Shown: positions 25,098 to 37,900, numbered from the stretch's first letter. The stretch: DNA of 64,000 nucleotides from Lytechinus pictus (GCF_037042905.1 NC_087254.1:20671103-20735102); one strand, 5' to 3'. Numbers and translations are program-made. The notes: generated by a model from the sequence alone, not told the origin.

Positions 25098-25643
25098 CCG
25101 GGGGGGGGGGGCACTCGACCAAAAAAGTGGTAGGGTGTGCCGCGGGCGAGGCAAAAAACGGGGGCCTTATTGTTATTGTAGGGGCTTATTGGAAAAAGGA
25201 GGGTCCTCGGAACGGGCTTCGGAACTACAAATGTTTGTGAAAACGGGGGTCCTCGGAACGGATCTCCGTATCTCTGTGAGTGCGTATGCATCCCTATGGA
25301 ACGGGCAATCGTGCATGACGCAGCTAGCGCGGCCTCCGCCTGGTGCGCTCGCGCTTAGGCGATGGTCGAAAAGCGCTCTACGGCCGCTTTTCACCAAAAT
25401 TGTAGCAGATCAATGCGACCGGAACGGCGTAACGAAAAATATGCGAAGCTTTGGAGCGGATTTCTTTCTTCTTTTTTCTCGATAAGAAGGAAATGCTATG
25501 CCTTGGAGCGGCTTTCTTTGTTCTTTTTCTCAATAAGACAAAAATGCTATGCCTTGGAACTGAAATTTGAGTGTAAAAATGGGGGTCCCCTCCGCGGCAC
25601 ATACCCACAATGCATTATATACTGAGTGCCCCCCCCCCCCCGG
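25098..25643. mobile_element. hAT-like MITE with poly-G termini and 8-bp target duplication
   Basis: The ends are CCGGGGGGGGGGGGCACTC and GAGTG followed by a C run and GG. Perfect 8-bp direct repeats ATCTACAC flank it (25090-25097 and 25644-25651), which is the hAT-type duplication length. It is non-coding and inserted in the L1-type ORF1. Confidence 0.8.
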
Positions 25644-25682
25644 ATCTACACTGTCTTGAAGGAGATTTTCATGCATCTTGGT

Positions 25683-27270
25683 CAGTGGCGTAACAGGCGG
25701 GGGGGCAGGGGGGCAAGCTGCCCCCCCTGGCGGAGCTCACCGGGAAAATTAAAAAAAAACGGGAAAAAGAAAAAAAAGGGGGGAAGAAAGGGAAAGGGAA
25801 AGGAAAGAAAAAAGGGGAAAGGGAAAGGAAAAGGGAAAAGAAAACTAAGAAAAAACATAAAAAAGGGAAAACGGAAAGATAACGGGAAAAGGAAGGAAAA
25901 AGACAAAGAAGTGACAAAGAACAATTCGCCCCGATATACAAATACATTAGCATGATTAGTAAGACAGGGAAATAAATTAAAGATGACAAAAAGGCAAACA
26001 AAAGCGGGAAATAAAGGCAGAATGGAATTAGCCAAAATCTAAATTGGAAAATAAAGAATAGGGACAAGATAACGTACACTACCGGGCTGCCGAGGATTGA
26101 GATAACGAGCGGGAAGAAAAATGGATGGTATATAGCATAATGTCGTATGAAAGTCTATCATAAACTTGCTAAATCTCCAAAGGCTCTGTCCAAGAGTCAA
26201 GACCCCGTGCAGTGGGGGCTCTTCATCTGTAACCTCCAATGGGTTCTATAACGGGCCCCTATATGGACCTTTCCTGCATTAAGCTTTACGTTGAAGCACT
26301 GGCGTACCGGGGGGTGGTTCCACAGCCAAGGGGAAATAAAAGAAAATAAAGGAGGCAGCGAAATGAGATGAATGAAAAAAAATATATGACATGATATTTG
26401 CTATAATGATGTAAAAATCTATCACATAATTAGAATTTCATTTTAACAGGCCATTTTTTTCTGGCTCGCTTCGCTCGCTGGCGACTTTTTACAAATTTTC
26501 CCACATTTGCTATGGTGTGCCCCTCACAATATTTGGATGATTACGATACACAACTGCATTGAATTTATGTGTTGTGTTAAAGCTATATAAATATACACGC
26601 AATTTGATTAAAATAAGTGGCCATCTGTAAGGTTTAAAATGGCTTTGATATCAAGAGGTTCCGGGGCTCTGCCCTGGACCCTACCCATAAAGCACTGTTA
26701 TATGGATGAGTTTGGACCATGGCCCCCAAAAGTTCTACAACCAAACAAACAAAATGAGGAAAGAAAGGAAAGTGTATTATATTTTTCTGAATATCACGTT
26801 AAAATCTATCTTCATGTTAGATTCTCATGAAAAGGTGATTTTTTATCTCGCTCGCTTCGCTCGCTCGGGACCTATATCAAGCTACTTCTTGCCAAAAGCG
26901 CCATACTCGGCCCCCTCAAGCATATAGAGCTTCGCCCTGATGCTCACAATCATAAGTTCATAACAAAAATCCTGTTCACCGTGGCGTACAAAAAAAGAGA
27001 GAAAAAAGGAAAGAGGAGGGTGAATATATGATATCATCTTTTTAACATTATGTCAAAATCTATCACAAAATTGGATTTTTTGCAATAAAGATGTCAAAAA
27101 TTTTTTGCTCGCTCGCTTCGCTCGCTCGCTTATATATATATACATTTTCCCGATACGCCATATCGCCCCCTCAAAATTTTTGCCTTATGACGCCATTGCC
27201 TGTTCAATGATATGACCGGGAAATTTTTGGCTCTTGCCCCCCCTGGCCACCGACCCCTGTTACGCCGCTG
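25683..27270. mobile_element. hAT-like non-autonomous element, CAGTGGCGTAACAGG ends
   Basis: The ends CAGTGGCGTAACAGG and CCTGTTACGCCGCTG are inverted, with perfect 8-bp direct repeats ATCTTGGT (25675-25682 and 27271-27278). CAG...CTG ends and 8-bp duplications fit the hAT superfamily. The interior is purine-rich at the left and contains three blocks of (C)TCGCTCGCTTCGCTCGCT near 26462, 26845 and 27107. No transposase is seen. Confidence 0.85.
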
Positions 27271-27889
27271 ATCTTGGTTTACCAGCGAGGGAAGCGGATC
27301 AAATCCAGGCGATTAACGCCCACCGGCTGCCGAGGCGCCACGCGGAAGCAACCAACCTTGGCCCGAACCCCATAATCGCAAGATTTGTGTGAGAGATCGC
27401 GACCGTATTCTGAATGCTTACGAACAACGTAGCCGACTGAGGACAAGCGGAGCAACCCCCGAATCTCAACCCCAACCAGGATCCCAACGGCCGCGAATTA
27501 TCGTAAGGACTGATCTACCTCCGGCACTTAAAATTCAACGCGGAAAGGTAGCAAATGAGGCCTACAAGATGCGGAGGGAGAAAGGTTTATCAACGAAGAT
27601 TGTGGTTCATGAAGCTAAAGTTCTCTTGAAATGGAAAGAAAAGGGATCAACAACCTGGAACAACTACATTGGATAAACGTGAGTCGATGCTTAATCAGTT
27701 TTCACTCTATACTTCATTTCAACTAAAACCTAAGACACTTAAAAGATATCTTGTTCATGAATTCAATTTACCACTTTATTTACTCCTAAGTTGAAGCATT
27801 ACGTTAAAATGCCTGTAATCATATCGCAAGTTATTTCGTCTTTCATCTAAGCATGACCACGCCACTGCGTAGATCTACGTGAATCCAAG

Positions 27890-30110
27890 ATTTAAAATTT
27901 CATGCTAAAAGTGAAATGTCGGAACGTTATACTCGTTTTAATGTGCAACCGCATAAAATCTTTAAGCATCTAAAAAATTATCTTATTAAAAACTTGATAA
28001 AAAAAGAGAACAAGAAGGAAGAAGGTTAATACTTTTGTAAATCTTCATTCTGTACCCCTAAATTATCTGGGTTTTCTTTCAAATTACGTATATGATTACA
28101 CCCCCATAAAGTACATTTATTAATGTTAAAGAAAATCATGTTTATGGATTGCTATATTGTTATTTTGGAAAATTCATTTTGAAACCCAACATACTTCTAT
28201 ATTTGCATACAAAATGGAGATAAGTTGTATGTATTTTCTCTTGCCTTTACATTGAAATAATATAGGCCTACATGTACTTGCTAAAGGTAATTTTCAAAAA
28301 ATCTCAGAAAATTCGTACTAGTTTAAATGTACAACCGTATAAAATGGGTAAACATCTATAAAATCATGTTTTTTCAAAATGTGGTAAAAAAAGATAGGAT
28401 GAAGAAAGTCGATATTTTACCTTTTCTATTGTAAAACTTCATTCTGTACCCCCAAATTACCCAGGTTTTCTGTCAGATTATGTATTTGATTGGAACAAAA
28501 AGTAAACTGATTAATACGAAAGAAAATCATGTTTATGGATTGCTATATTCTATTTTGGAAATTCATTTTGAAATCCAATATACTTGTATATTTGCATACA
28601 GAATGAAGATAAGTTGTATGTATTTCCTTTTTGTCTTTACATTGATAGATTTTTAAAATTTACGCTAAAAGTAATTTTAAAAAAATCTCAAACACTCGTA
28701 CCAGTTTGAATGTACAACTGCATCGAATTGTTAGACATCTCAAATCATGTTTATTAAATATAATGAAAAGGAGGATAAGAATGAAGGTCGATATTTTTAC
28801 CTTTTCTCTTGTAAATCTTCATTCTGTATCAACCTAATTAAATAAGTTTTCTTTCAAATAATGTATTTGATTGGACCAAAAAAGTAAACTGATTAATACG
28901 AAAGAAGATCCTGTTTATGGATTAATTGCCACATTCTATTCTAGTGGGAAATTCTTTTTGACACCCAACATCCTTATATATTTTATACAGAATGAAGATA
29001 AGTTGTATGTATTTTTCCTTTGTCTAACATTGAAAGAGGACTTTAAAATTTATGCTAAAAGTAATTTAAAAAAAAATCACAAACATTCGTACTAGTTTAA
29101 ATGTAGAACCGCATTAAATGGTTAAACATCTGAAATCGTATTTAAAAAAAAGAAATATGTACTTGATTTCTTTCAAATTATGCACTTGATTAGACCAAAA
29201 AGTTAACTGACTAATACGAAAGAAAAACATGTTTATCTGTTTATGGATTGCTATATTCCATTCTTTTGGAAAATTCATTTTGAAATGCAATATCCTCTTA
29301 TATGTGCATACAGAATGAAGATAAGTTGTATGTATTTTCTTTTGTCTTTACATTGATTGAAGACTTTAAAATTTATGCTGAAAGTATTATTTAAAAAAAA
29401 TCTAAAATATTTGTAATAGTTTATGATGAAAAGAAGAATAAAGGCTGATATTTTCTACCTTTTTGGCATTGTAAATCTTCATTCTGTATCAACCTAAATT
29501 ACATGAGTTTTCTTTCAAATAATGTATTTGATTGGACCAAAAAGTAAACTGATTAATACGAAAGAAGATCCTGTTTATGGATTAATTGCCACATTCTATT
29601 CTATTGGGAAATTCATTTTGACATCCAACATCCTTATATATTTTATACAGAATGAAGATAAGTTGTATGTATTTTTCCTTTGTCTAACATTGAAAGAGGA
29701 CTTTAAAATTTATGCTAAAAGTAATTTCAAAAAAAAATCACAAACATTCGTACTAGTTTGAATGTACAACAGCATTAATGGTTAAACATCTAAATCGTAT
29801 TTTTTTTCAAATACGATGACAAAGAGGATAAGAAGGAAGGTCGATAATTTCAACTTTTCTATTGTAAATCTTCATTCTGTACCCCTAAATTACCTGGCTT
29901 TTCTTTCAAATAATATATTTGATTTTACCCCAAAAAAGTACAAGGAAAAATACGAAAGAATATCCTGTTTATGGATTGCTATATATATATTTTTTTTTTT
30001 CGATTTGTTTGTTTTTGGAAAATTCATCTTGAAACTCAATATCCCAGTATATTTCCATACAGAATGAAGATAAAAATTATGTTACATGTATTTTCATATG
30101 TCCTTATATT
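27890..30110. repeat. Tandem satellite, approx. 390-bp unit
   Basis: The phrase AATCTTCATTCTGTA recurs near 28041, 28434, 28815, 29475 and 29867. Each copy is followed by a TTTCTTTCAAAT, a GTTTATGGATTGCTATAT-like segment, an AGAATGAAGATAAGTTGTATGTATTTT segment and an ATTCGTACTAGTTT segment. Spacing is about 385-393 bp, with a shortened copy between 29160 and 29475. The stretches 28861-29100 and 29521-29760 are almost identical, so the apparent twin 74-79-codon open frames are repeat copies. Confidence 0.9.
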
Positions 30111-30505
30111 GATAAAACCATATTAAGGCAACAAAACGAATGTACTGCTTATTTCTATTTCATTTTCTCTCGCCATGATGACCACCTACATTCTTGTAAT
30201 GTTCATGAATGAAGGAAATGCCAACTGTTTATTCAGAATCAATATTGTGTAATACCTGATTTAACTCTATTTTGGATCGAATATTTTAATGCAAATGAGT
30301 TATAGTAATAGTATCCGTTTTGTGTAAGAGGAAAGAACGATACTCAATCGTTTTCTTTGCCCGCGAAATTTTTCCCGCGAAATTTTTTCCCGCGAATTTT
30401 TTCAATCAATCTGCTTTGTATTGCTCATAAGTATCTATTTGAATAGGGACTTGTTTAGTTATATGCTTTCAACAACATTCTCCAGAATAAACTATTGATA
30501 CTTAA

Positions 30506-31080
30506 AGGAGAATGAAACCCTTGAAACCAGCTGAATCCATATCAAAGAGAAAAATCAAAGAAACATATTGTTGAAAGTTTGAGGAAGATTGAATGAATAA
30601 TAAGAAAGTTATGAGCATTTGAATATTGAGATCACTAATGCCATGTAGATCCTCTCATTGGCAATGCGACCAAGATCTGTGATGTCACACACGTACAACT
30701 CCCTCATTGCTTTAGTACTTATTTCACTTATATTCTCACTTTTATAGAATCTATCACAAGGTGAGGTATGAGAGGACAAGTACAGAGGTTTCACAACATT
30801 ATATCATTGATGAATCGTTTGTCATATGATTAGAATGAGCAAAAAGAGATGTTTTGGGGTATATTTTCAGTGTCCAAAAGGGGAGAGTTGTTCATCTGTG
30901 ATATCATAGATCTTGGTCGCATTGCCAATGGGAGGATCTCCATAGCATTAGTGATCTCGACATTCAAATGCTCATAACTCTTCTATTGCTAGTCCTATTT
31001 TACTCAAACTTTTGTTGATCTTATTCTTTGATTTTTCTGCTTTCACAAAAGCTAACTTGCTCCAAGAGTTTCATTCTCCT
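30506..31080. mobile_element. Palindromic TTAA-flanked MITE (family B)
   Basis: AGGAGAATGAAACCCTTG at the left is mirrored by GAGTTTCATTCTCCT at the right, with TTAA at 30502-30505 and 31081-31084. The arms repeat one another inverted (GCATTTGAATATTGAGATCACTAATGCCAT against its mirror near 30945). A partial relative lies at 49960-50290. Confidence 0.85.
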
Positions 31081-31084
31081 TTAA

Positions 31085-32158
31085 AGAATCTCCAAACCCT
31101 GAATTTAACACCATTCTCAATATTTCACTGTTGAATGATTTACTGATAATGCCTGTAGAATTTATTATTCAAACATTCCTAGTCCCTTCATAAAATTGTT
31201 TTTTCTGAATAAGATTCTTTTGAGTATTTCAAACTCCTAACAATCTGCTCTAAAACAATCATGATAATCCATTTTAGAATAGGGAGTTCCTTCATACAGG
31301 GAATTTAAAATAAACAGTGTGCTTTGTTTGTTGATGCTAATGACCGTAATGGCTTTCACACTTTCCTTGTACCATCCACAAAAATTCGGATTGATACAAC
31401 GTTTAGGGTCTATATGTTAATATTGTGAATACAGTATCATTGTTCAAAGAAGATTGTAACTGCAAATGATTTTTAAAGCAGATTCCATCTGGTTTCAAAA
31501 ACATAAAGGACTTTTAAATAAGCATTGTGTTGTTTCATTGACCCCCAAATTCTGAATTCCTGGCAATTATTGATCTGTTTTCACTTTTGTACTGTTCAGA
31601 ATAATCCTCCAGAAATTCATGAAATGACCAGAATTCTGGATCAGAATGGGGACTTGTTTCATTTTATGTTTTCAACCAAGTCTTCACAATATTCTCTTTT
31701 GTAATAAACAAGAGTTGTTAAGCAAATAGTTCATATTATTATATTAGCAAATGCCATCTGTTCTCTTATGTGTCAAGATTCAGAATAGGAATTGAATTGT
31801 AGAAAACTGAAAACTGTCCCATCCCTAACAATTAGTTCTTCTCTGTCTTGCTCAGTGTAACCTTTTCACAATTGAGACCTCCTTAATGGTGACAATTTGT
31901 AAACATCTTCAATAGTGCACCATTGAATGCATGTTAACCTTTTTTGTTCAAACATTGAAATGCCTATAATATCTTTCTTTTTCGGAATGAAGTATAATGG
32001 CCAGCGCTACTTTGTCAAATTTCTTACAAACAATGTTTTGTATCGTTTTCTTTAACTTATCCAGAATTCTTTCGCGCTCTGCAACACCAGCATTCTCATC
32101 AGTGCACTCTTGTAGATGATGACTTTGTGTTAAAATTCTAGTTGCATTCAATTATTAT
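31085..32158. other. No gene seen; AT-rich spacer
   Basis: It contains phrases that recur loosely, such as AGAATGGGGACTTGTTTC near 31644 against TGAATAGGGACTTGTTTAG near 30440. This may be an old diverged repeat. No exon was found. Confidence 0.35.
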
Positions 32159-32629
32159 AATGCAACCAGGGCCGTAGCCAGAAGCATTTTGTTGGGGGGG
32201 GGTGTACCAGCTAAATTTGCCAACTAAATTTGGCGTGACAGCGCCAACGTGAGCACAGGGGGAGTCTGATGTGGATGCGCCCCCCCCCCTACAATAATCA
32301 CATGTTAAAGATTTTGATTTTTTAGAATTAAATTAGTGGCATTTGGTGAATACTTTAAGGTAAATTATAAAAAGATATACAAAGATATAAGCACTGTACA
32401 AATAAACATTTTGGATCAAAATAGAAAGGCTAGTGTGCCGTAATTACTAACTTGCAGTATAATGATATACCCTATATGCATTAATAATATCAAAATCAAA
32501 GATTTGTTAATTTTTAATTGACCTTCTGTGCAAGATGTCTCAACTAAAATTTCAAGAGTGCTACTGCTAACAGTGGCATACCGTGGGTCACTGCATGGGG
32601 GGGGGGCACCAGCAAAAATTTTGAGTCAT

Positions 32630-33510
32630 TAAGTGGGCGCGCGAAGCGCGCTCAATTGACAGGTATACTGACCTAATAGAGACATTTTAAGGACTGTGTC
32701 ATTAAACGGATATGTTTCTTAGTGATCAAATAATGCGAGCGTGAAGCGCGAGCTGAAAATGTTTGATATTCAGTCCTAAAAAGGGACATTATAAGCAAAG
32801 TTTTGTAATAATGATACGTACCTGTCTCACAAAACAAACAATGTGAGCGCAAAGCGCGAGCTGAAATTTTTTATATAACTTAACCCTAAAAAGGGACATT
32901 TTAATGACTATGTTTTGGAATTTATGAAGTGCGTATCTCATCATAGTCATCTAATGCGAGCGCCAAGCGCTTGCTGATTTTGTTAGAATTACACTGGTAC
33001 ATGAAGCACTTTTTGTGGTCATTATAATCATGAACATGATACGTATTTCACTAATGAAATATTGCGGGCGAGAAGCGCGAGCTGACAATTTTTGAAATTT
33101 AGACCTGAAGAGGGGCATTCTATGGCTTGTTTGTAGGAATTTACTATATTTCACTAATTAAGTGATGCGAGCGCGAAGCGCGAGCTGAAAATTTGTTATA
33201 ATTAGATCAGAAAAAGGGGCATTTTAAGGACTGTAAGTAGGAATTCGTGCACTGCAAAAACGCCGGTGTTGATTTAACACCAGCCCGGTATCTATATCAG
33301 TCCACACCAATAAGAACGTAAGCACAGACTGGAAATGTTTTATATTAAGGCCTTAAAAGGGGGCAATCACTTTAAGTATAGTCATGAAAAAAGCATATGT
33401 CACTACATAAAACAATAACTTGAAGTGCGAGGAGATAATTTGGTGCATAATCTTTATGGACTTAAAATACAACAGGACCATATATCTCATTAGTCAGACA
33501 ATGCGAGCAC
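32630..33510. repeat. Approx. 105-bp tandem array carrying GCGAGCGCGAAGCGCGAGC
   Basis: The palindrome-rich motif (G)CGAGCGCGAAGCGCGAGCTGAAAAT recurs near 32634, 32732, 32840, 32953, 33061 and 33164, with decayed copies further right. Each is spaced by an AT-rich segment with AAAAGGGACATTTTAAGGA. Confidence 0.85.
33250..33308. mobile_element. Fragment of the CACTGCAAAAAC MITE, nested
   Basis: The text CACTGCAAAAACGCCGGTGTTG and the following GATTTAACACCAGCCCGG match the left arm of the intact element at 45345-45586. Only one arm is present. Confidence 0.75.
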
Positions 33511-34179
33511 CAGGAATGATGCAACCCCAACCTGCCCCCACTTCCACCCATCCCCACCCCAAGCACATTCTGACACCATAAATTTAAAAAAAAATCTTCG
33601 GCGACAGAATTTAGTAAAAATAACTTAGAATATTTTTGTGTTTTTTGCCAACTGCAAACTTGTAGACAAGTCTACAAGTTGTAAACTTGTCTTCATGAAT
33701 TTGCCAACTGCAGAGTTACCAGTTTTTTAAGTGTTGTGTTCTGTTATTTTCAGATCTGAAACGGGGCAGTACTTGTACATCACTTTGCTGACTGGTAGAG
33801 CGTATAGTGTTCTGCCACTTTAATAGGCCCACTTTATAATTTGCCAACTATACTTTGGCTTTGATTATTCAACTTAAACCTTGGAAATTATCCCACCCCA
33901 TATTTATTTACCTAGTCTTGCCTCTAAATTTACAAAACTAATGTGTTTGTTATTGTCAATAATTGTGGTATAATTTGCAAACTCACAAGCTTGTTTATAT
34001 TGGGGTAGGACCGGGGGCTTTACGCTTACTTTGTGTGTTATTATAGCTCCATCTGTTTTGTCCTTTGTATTTTGCTGACTAGTAGGGCTCTAAGCCTGGC
34101 TACATGGACTTGGATTTGCCAACTGGTTGTCTTTACTCGAAAAGTCGTAACCTTCTTTGAAGTTAGTACCCCTATTTTT

Positions 34180-34330
34180 CTTTCCTTTTTTTTCTTTCTG
34201 TCTTTCTCTCTCCCCTCTCTCTCTTTCTCTCTCTCTTTCTTTCTTTCTTTTTCTTTCTCTCCCCCTCTCTCCTTCTTTCTTTTTTCTCTTCCTTTCTTTC
34301 CCTCTTTCTTTTTCTCCCCTATCCTCCATT
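34180..34330. repeat. Polypyrimidine (CTTT/CT)n tract
   Basis: Nearly pure C/T on the plus strand. The open frames across it on both strands are compositional artefacts. Confidence 0.9.
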
Positions 34331-34959
34331 TTTGCCAACTGGTACATGATTTTGCCGACTGCCATGAATGTTGGGGGGTGTCACACCCCCCATACCCCCC
34401 CCCCCCCCCTCTAGCTACGGCCCTGAATGCAACGTGTTGTCAATAACTTGTATAAGATTAATTTAAAGGCTTCAAACCCTGCTTTTTCTTTTTGTCATGC
34501 ACTCATGAAAATTGTCAGAGAAGAACAATAGGTCGTTTGTGTTGCAAATTCAGTGCCATTCTCTAATTTGTTATCTTGACAATCCTTGTTATAAACCTGT
34601 CATTTAAACGCATTTTTAAATACATGTCGATAACCTTTAGGGAGATGTCCTTACAAATTTCTGAGATCCAGGAAAGGGGATTGAACTGACGTAGACAATC
34701 CGGCATTCTTTCAACACAGTACCAGTCGCCGTTCTTTGACTACCTGTTTGCCTGTTTCGCCGGAGAACAATAGATTTGGTCCACTGAATCTGTTGTTTTC
34801 TGGTGGGGCAGGTGGGCGGGTGGTCGAGGAATTGTGACTGGTGCTGTATAAGTCCACAAACACTCATTGTGTTTCTTCTTTAAAGACGCTTCCTTTTCTC
34901 GCTCCCAAATCACCCATTCTCCTTTCACTCTCTTTTCCTTTTCTTTAGTTTACTATTTT

Positions 34960-37900
34960 TCACTGCAGGTAGATACTTCCAGGGCGGTGCATTGGCCAAT
35001 AGAGCCTTTTGTACTTTACAGTATATCTCTCAGTGACGATCCTGATACCTCCGTCTCTGTATCCACTTGACTGCACACACACGCACATGCACTCACTCCC
35101 AACACACATCCCTCAACATGATCAACAACACAGATGAATTCAATAATGAAGATAAATATTACACAGTAGCAGAATTTAATAACTCATTTTCGAAAACAAA
35201 CAGCTTTAGCATTTTACATATCAACTCCAGAAGCCTCAACAAAAATTTTGAATACCTTTAACACTTGCTTTGTGCCATCAATTCAGTTCAATTTTCAGTT
35301 ATCGGTGTCAGTGAAACCTGGTTCAATAAAAATTCTCCATTATTTAATTTACCAAATTATTCTTTGATTAGAGCTGACCGTGTAGGAAGGAGAGGGGGTG
35401 GTGTTGCCTTTTACGTTTCCGACAATTTGAAATTCCGTACTCGAAATCACATAATATTTGAGCGAACTGAAACATTGTTTATTGAGATTGACATACCTAA
35501 GAGTAAAAATATTATTATTGGCCTAATATACAAACCTCCCAATGTTGAATTTGACATATTTTATCAAAATCTGGAGCAATGTCTTGATAAACTTTCTACA
35601 GAGAATAAACATATTTATTTCATGGGTGATTTTAATACAAATTTTCTGAATATAAATAATTCTAATACCGAAAGATTTCTTCAATTATCTCATTCTTATG
35701 CTTTTTCCTCACATATAAATAAACCCACAAGAATAACTGCAGCTTCTGCGACTTTGAAAGATAACATTTTTTCTAACATTCATAATGAAATAATCATCGG
35801 CGGTTTACTTTATCCAGAAGTATCAGACCATTTGCCAATATTCACGATATCCGAAACCAATACATCTAAAAATAAATCAACAATACCTCCCCGCTATAGA
35901 TTAGAAACTCCCAGAAAAATTGAATCTTTCAAACAGGACCTTTTTGAAGAAAATTGGAGTGATATTTACAATGAAAATAATGTGCATATTGCTTATGAGA
36001 AATTTAACAATAAATTACAATATTATTACGATAAAAATTTTCCACTTGTGAGGAAGCGTCAAAATTCCCGGGAGGCCAAAAACCCGTGGATCACAAAAGG
36101 GATTCTAAAATCAGTACATACTCGAAACAGTCTTTACTAATTACATTTAAAGAAACCATCGGTTACACTTCGTAATTCCGAAGGTTCGTAATTCCGAAGG
36201 TTCTTTATTCCGAAGGTTCGTAATTCCGAAACACGTAAATAGCCTATACCTCGATGTTCGTTAATCCGAAAACGTAAAAGGGTTCGTTAATCCGAACATT
36301 TGTGGCATTATTCCGAAGGTTCGATAATTCGAAAACGAAATAAGGTTCGATGTTCCGAAGGTTCGTTAATCCGAAAACGAAATAAGGTTCGTTGTTCCGA
36401 ATGTTCGTTAGTCCGAAACGAAATAAGGTTAGTTAATCATTTAGTTTTCGGACTAACGAACCTTCGGAATTACGAACCTCATTTCTTTTTCGGATTAACG
36501 AACCTTCGGCATTACGAACCTCACTTCGTTTTCGGACTAACGAACCTTCGGAATTACGAACCTTCGGAATAACGAACCTTCGGAATATCCGAACCTTCGG
36601 AATAACGAAGCTTCGGAATTACGAATGTATGCGGAAACCATCACCCATAAACATGCAAAAATATAGGAAATATCGGAACAAACTTACAAATTTAATAAGA
36701 TTATCTCGGAAGATGTATTACTCAGACAAATTAACTAAAGTTAGCGCTAATTCAAAGGCGACATGGCGGATTATAAATGAGATTATCGGGAAAAAAAAGA
36801 ACTGAATTACCTAAAGATGGACTAACTTTAAACGGTGATAAAATCGCAGATAATTCCACTTATGCTTCACAATTCAACTCTTTTTTTAGTAACATCGGCC
36901 CCTAACTAGCAAATAAGATAGGTAGTTGCAACAATGCACATTTTACTGATTTTATTTCAACGCTATTCGAAAATTCTCTTTTTCTCAATCCTACCAACCC
37001 CACTGAACTCATTAATATTACGAAATCCTTAAACTCTAGTAAGTCACAAGGACATGATAGGATAAGTACATTTATGCTTAAAGAAATTATTCATGCTATT
37101 GTTGATCCTTTAACTTATATTTTTAATCAATCTTTATCATCAGGTGTTTGTCTGAACCTACTCAAAATTGCAAAAGTTACCCCGATCTACAAAAAAGATG
37201 ATCCTCATGAAATAAGTAATTACCGCCCAATTTCTATACTTTGTAGTATATCCAAAATCTTAGAAAAAATAATATACACACGATTATACAATTTTTTAAA
37301 CTTGCATAATTTATTGAATCAAAATCAATATGGTTTTAGGAAAAATCACTCTACAGATTTAGCGCTAGTAAATATTTACGACAAAATTACTAAAGCGATG
37401 GCTGATAAAGAACATGTTATTGGAATATTTTTGGACCTAAGCAAAGCTTTCGATACACTTAATCACAAAATATTACTTCACAAACTACATTTATACGGAA
37501 TACGTGGAAATGCACACAGATGGTTAGAAAATTATTTATCAAACAGACAACAATATGTTACATATAATGGAATAGATTCAACCTTTAAAACTATCAATGT
37601 GGTGTGCCTCAGGGGTCAATTTTGGGGCCGCTCCTCTTCCTATTATATGTCAATGATATATCAAATACTTCGGCCTTATTATCGTTTATCCTCTTTACAG
37701 ATGATACTAATATTTTTTATGCTCACACAGAACTAGAAACAGTTATATCTACTTTAGATGTTGAATTATGTAAAGTATCTACTTGGTTCAAATGCAACAA
37801 ATTGTCCTTAAATATAAACAAAACACATTTTAGCACGTTAAGCATTACAATACACATGTTGTTAACAATGCAATAACGATAAATATTGATAACGTATCTC

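Larger units (their letters stand above)
24720..27675 (+). mobile_element. L1-type LINE ORF1 relic split by two DNA transposons
   Basis: The upstream part encodes an acidic/basic coiled-coil region. It leads into MEIHNRKSNLLFYG (25024-25065), the RRM-like start typical of L1 ORF1 proteins. After two insertions the frame resumes (27330 on) with RDRDRILNAYEQRSRL, RTDLPPALKIQRGK and LSTKIVVHEAKVLLK and ends at TAA 27674-27676. ORF1 of L1-type elements is an RNA-binding chaperone. It is dead here: there is an internal stop (TAG near 24872) plus the insertions 25098-25643 and 25683-27270. No matching ORF2 follows. Confidence 0.75.
32167..34425. mobile_element. hAT-like 2.26-kb element, CAGGGCCGTAGCCAG ends
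   Basis: The ends CAGGGCCGTAGCCAG and CTAGCTACGGCCCTG are inverted. The 8-bp direct repeats AATGCAAC lie at 32159-32166 and 34426-34433. Inside are a tandem array (32630-33510), a nested MITE fragment (about 33250-33308), repeated TTTGCCAACT phrases (33650-34350) and a CT-rich tract. No transposase is recognisable. Confidence 0.85.

Noticed and set aside
25626-26079. Lys/Gly-rich plus-strand and Phe/Pro-rich minus-strand frames
   Set aside because: They come from purine-rich DNA inside a transposon, with no splice or protein support.
28871-29761. Two similar 74-79-codon frames
   Set aside because: They are homologous positions in two units of the satellite, not paralogous genes.
32630-33510. 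CRISPR-like array because of evenly spaced repeats
   Set aside because: Repeats are diverged, spacers resemble each other, the whole lies inside a hAT-like element, and the genome is eukaryotic.
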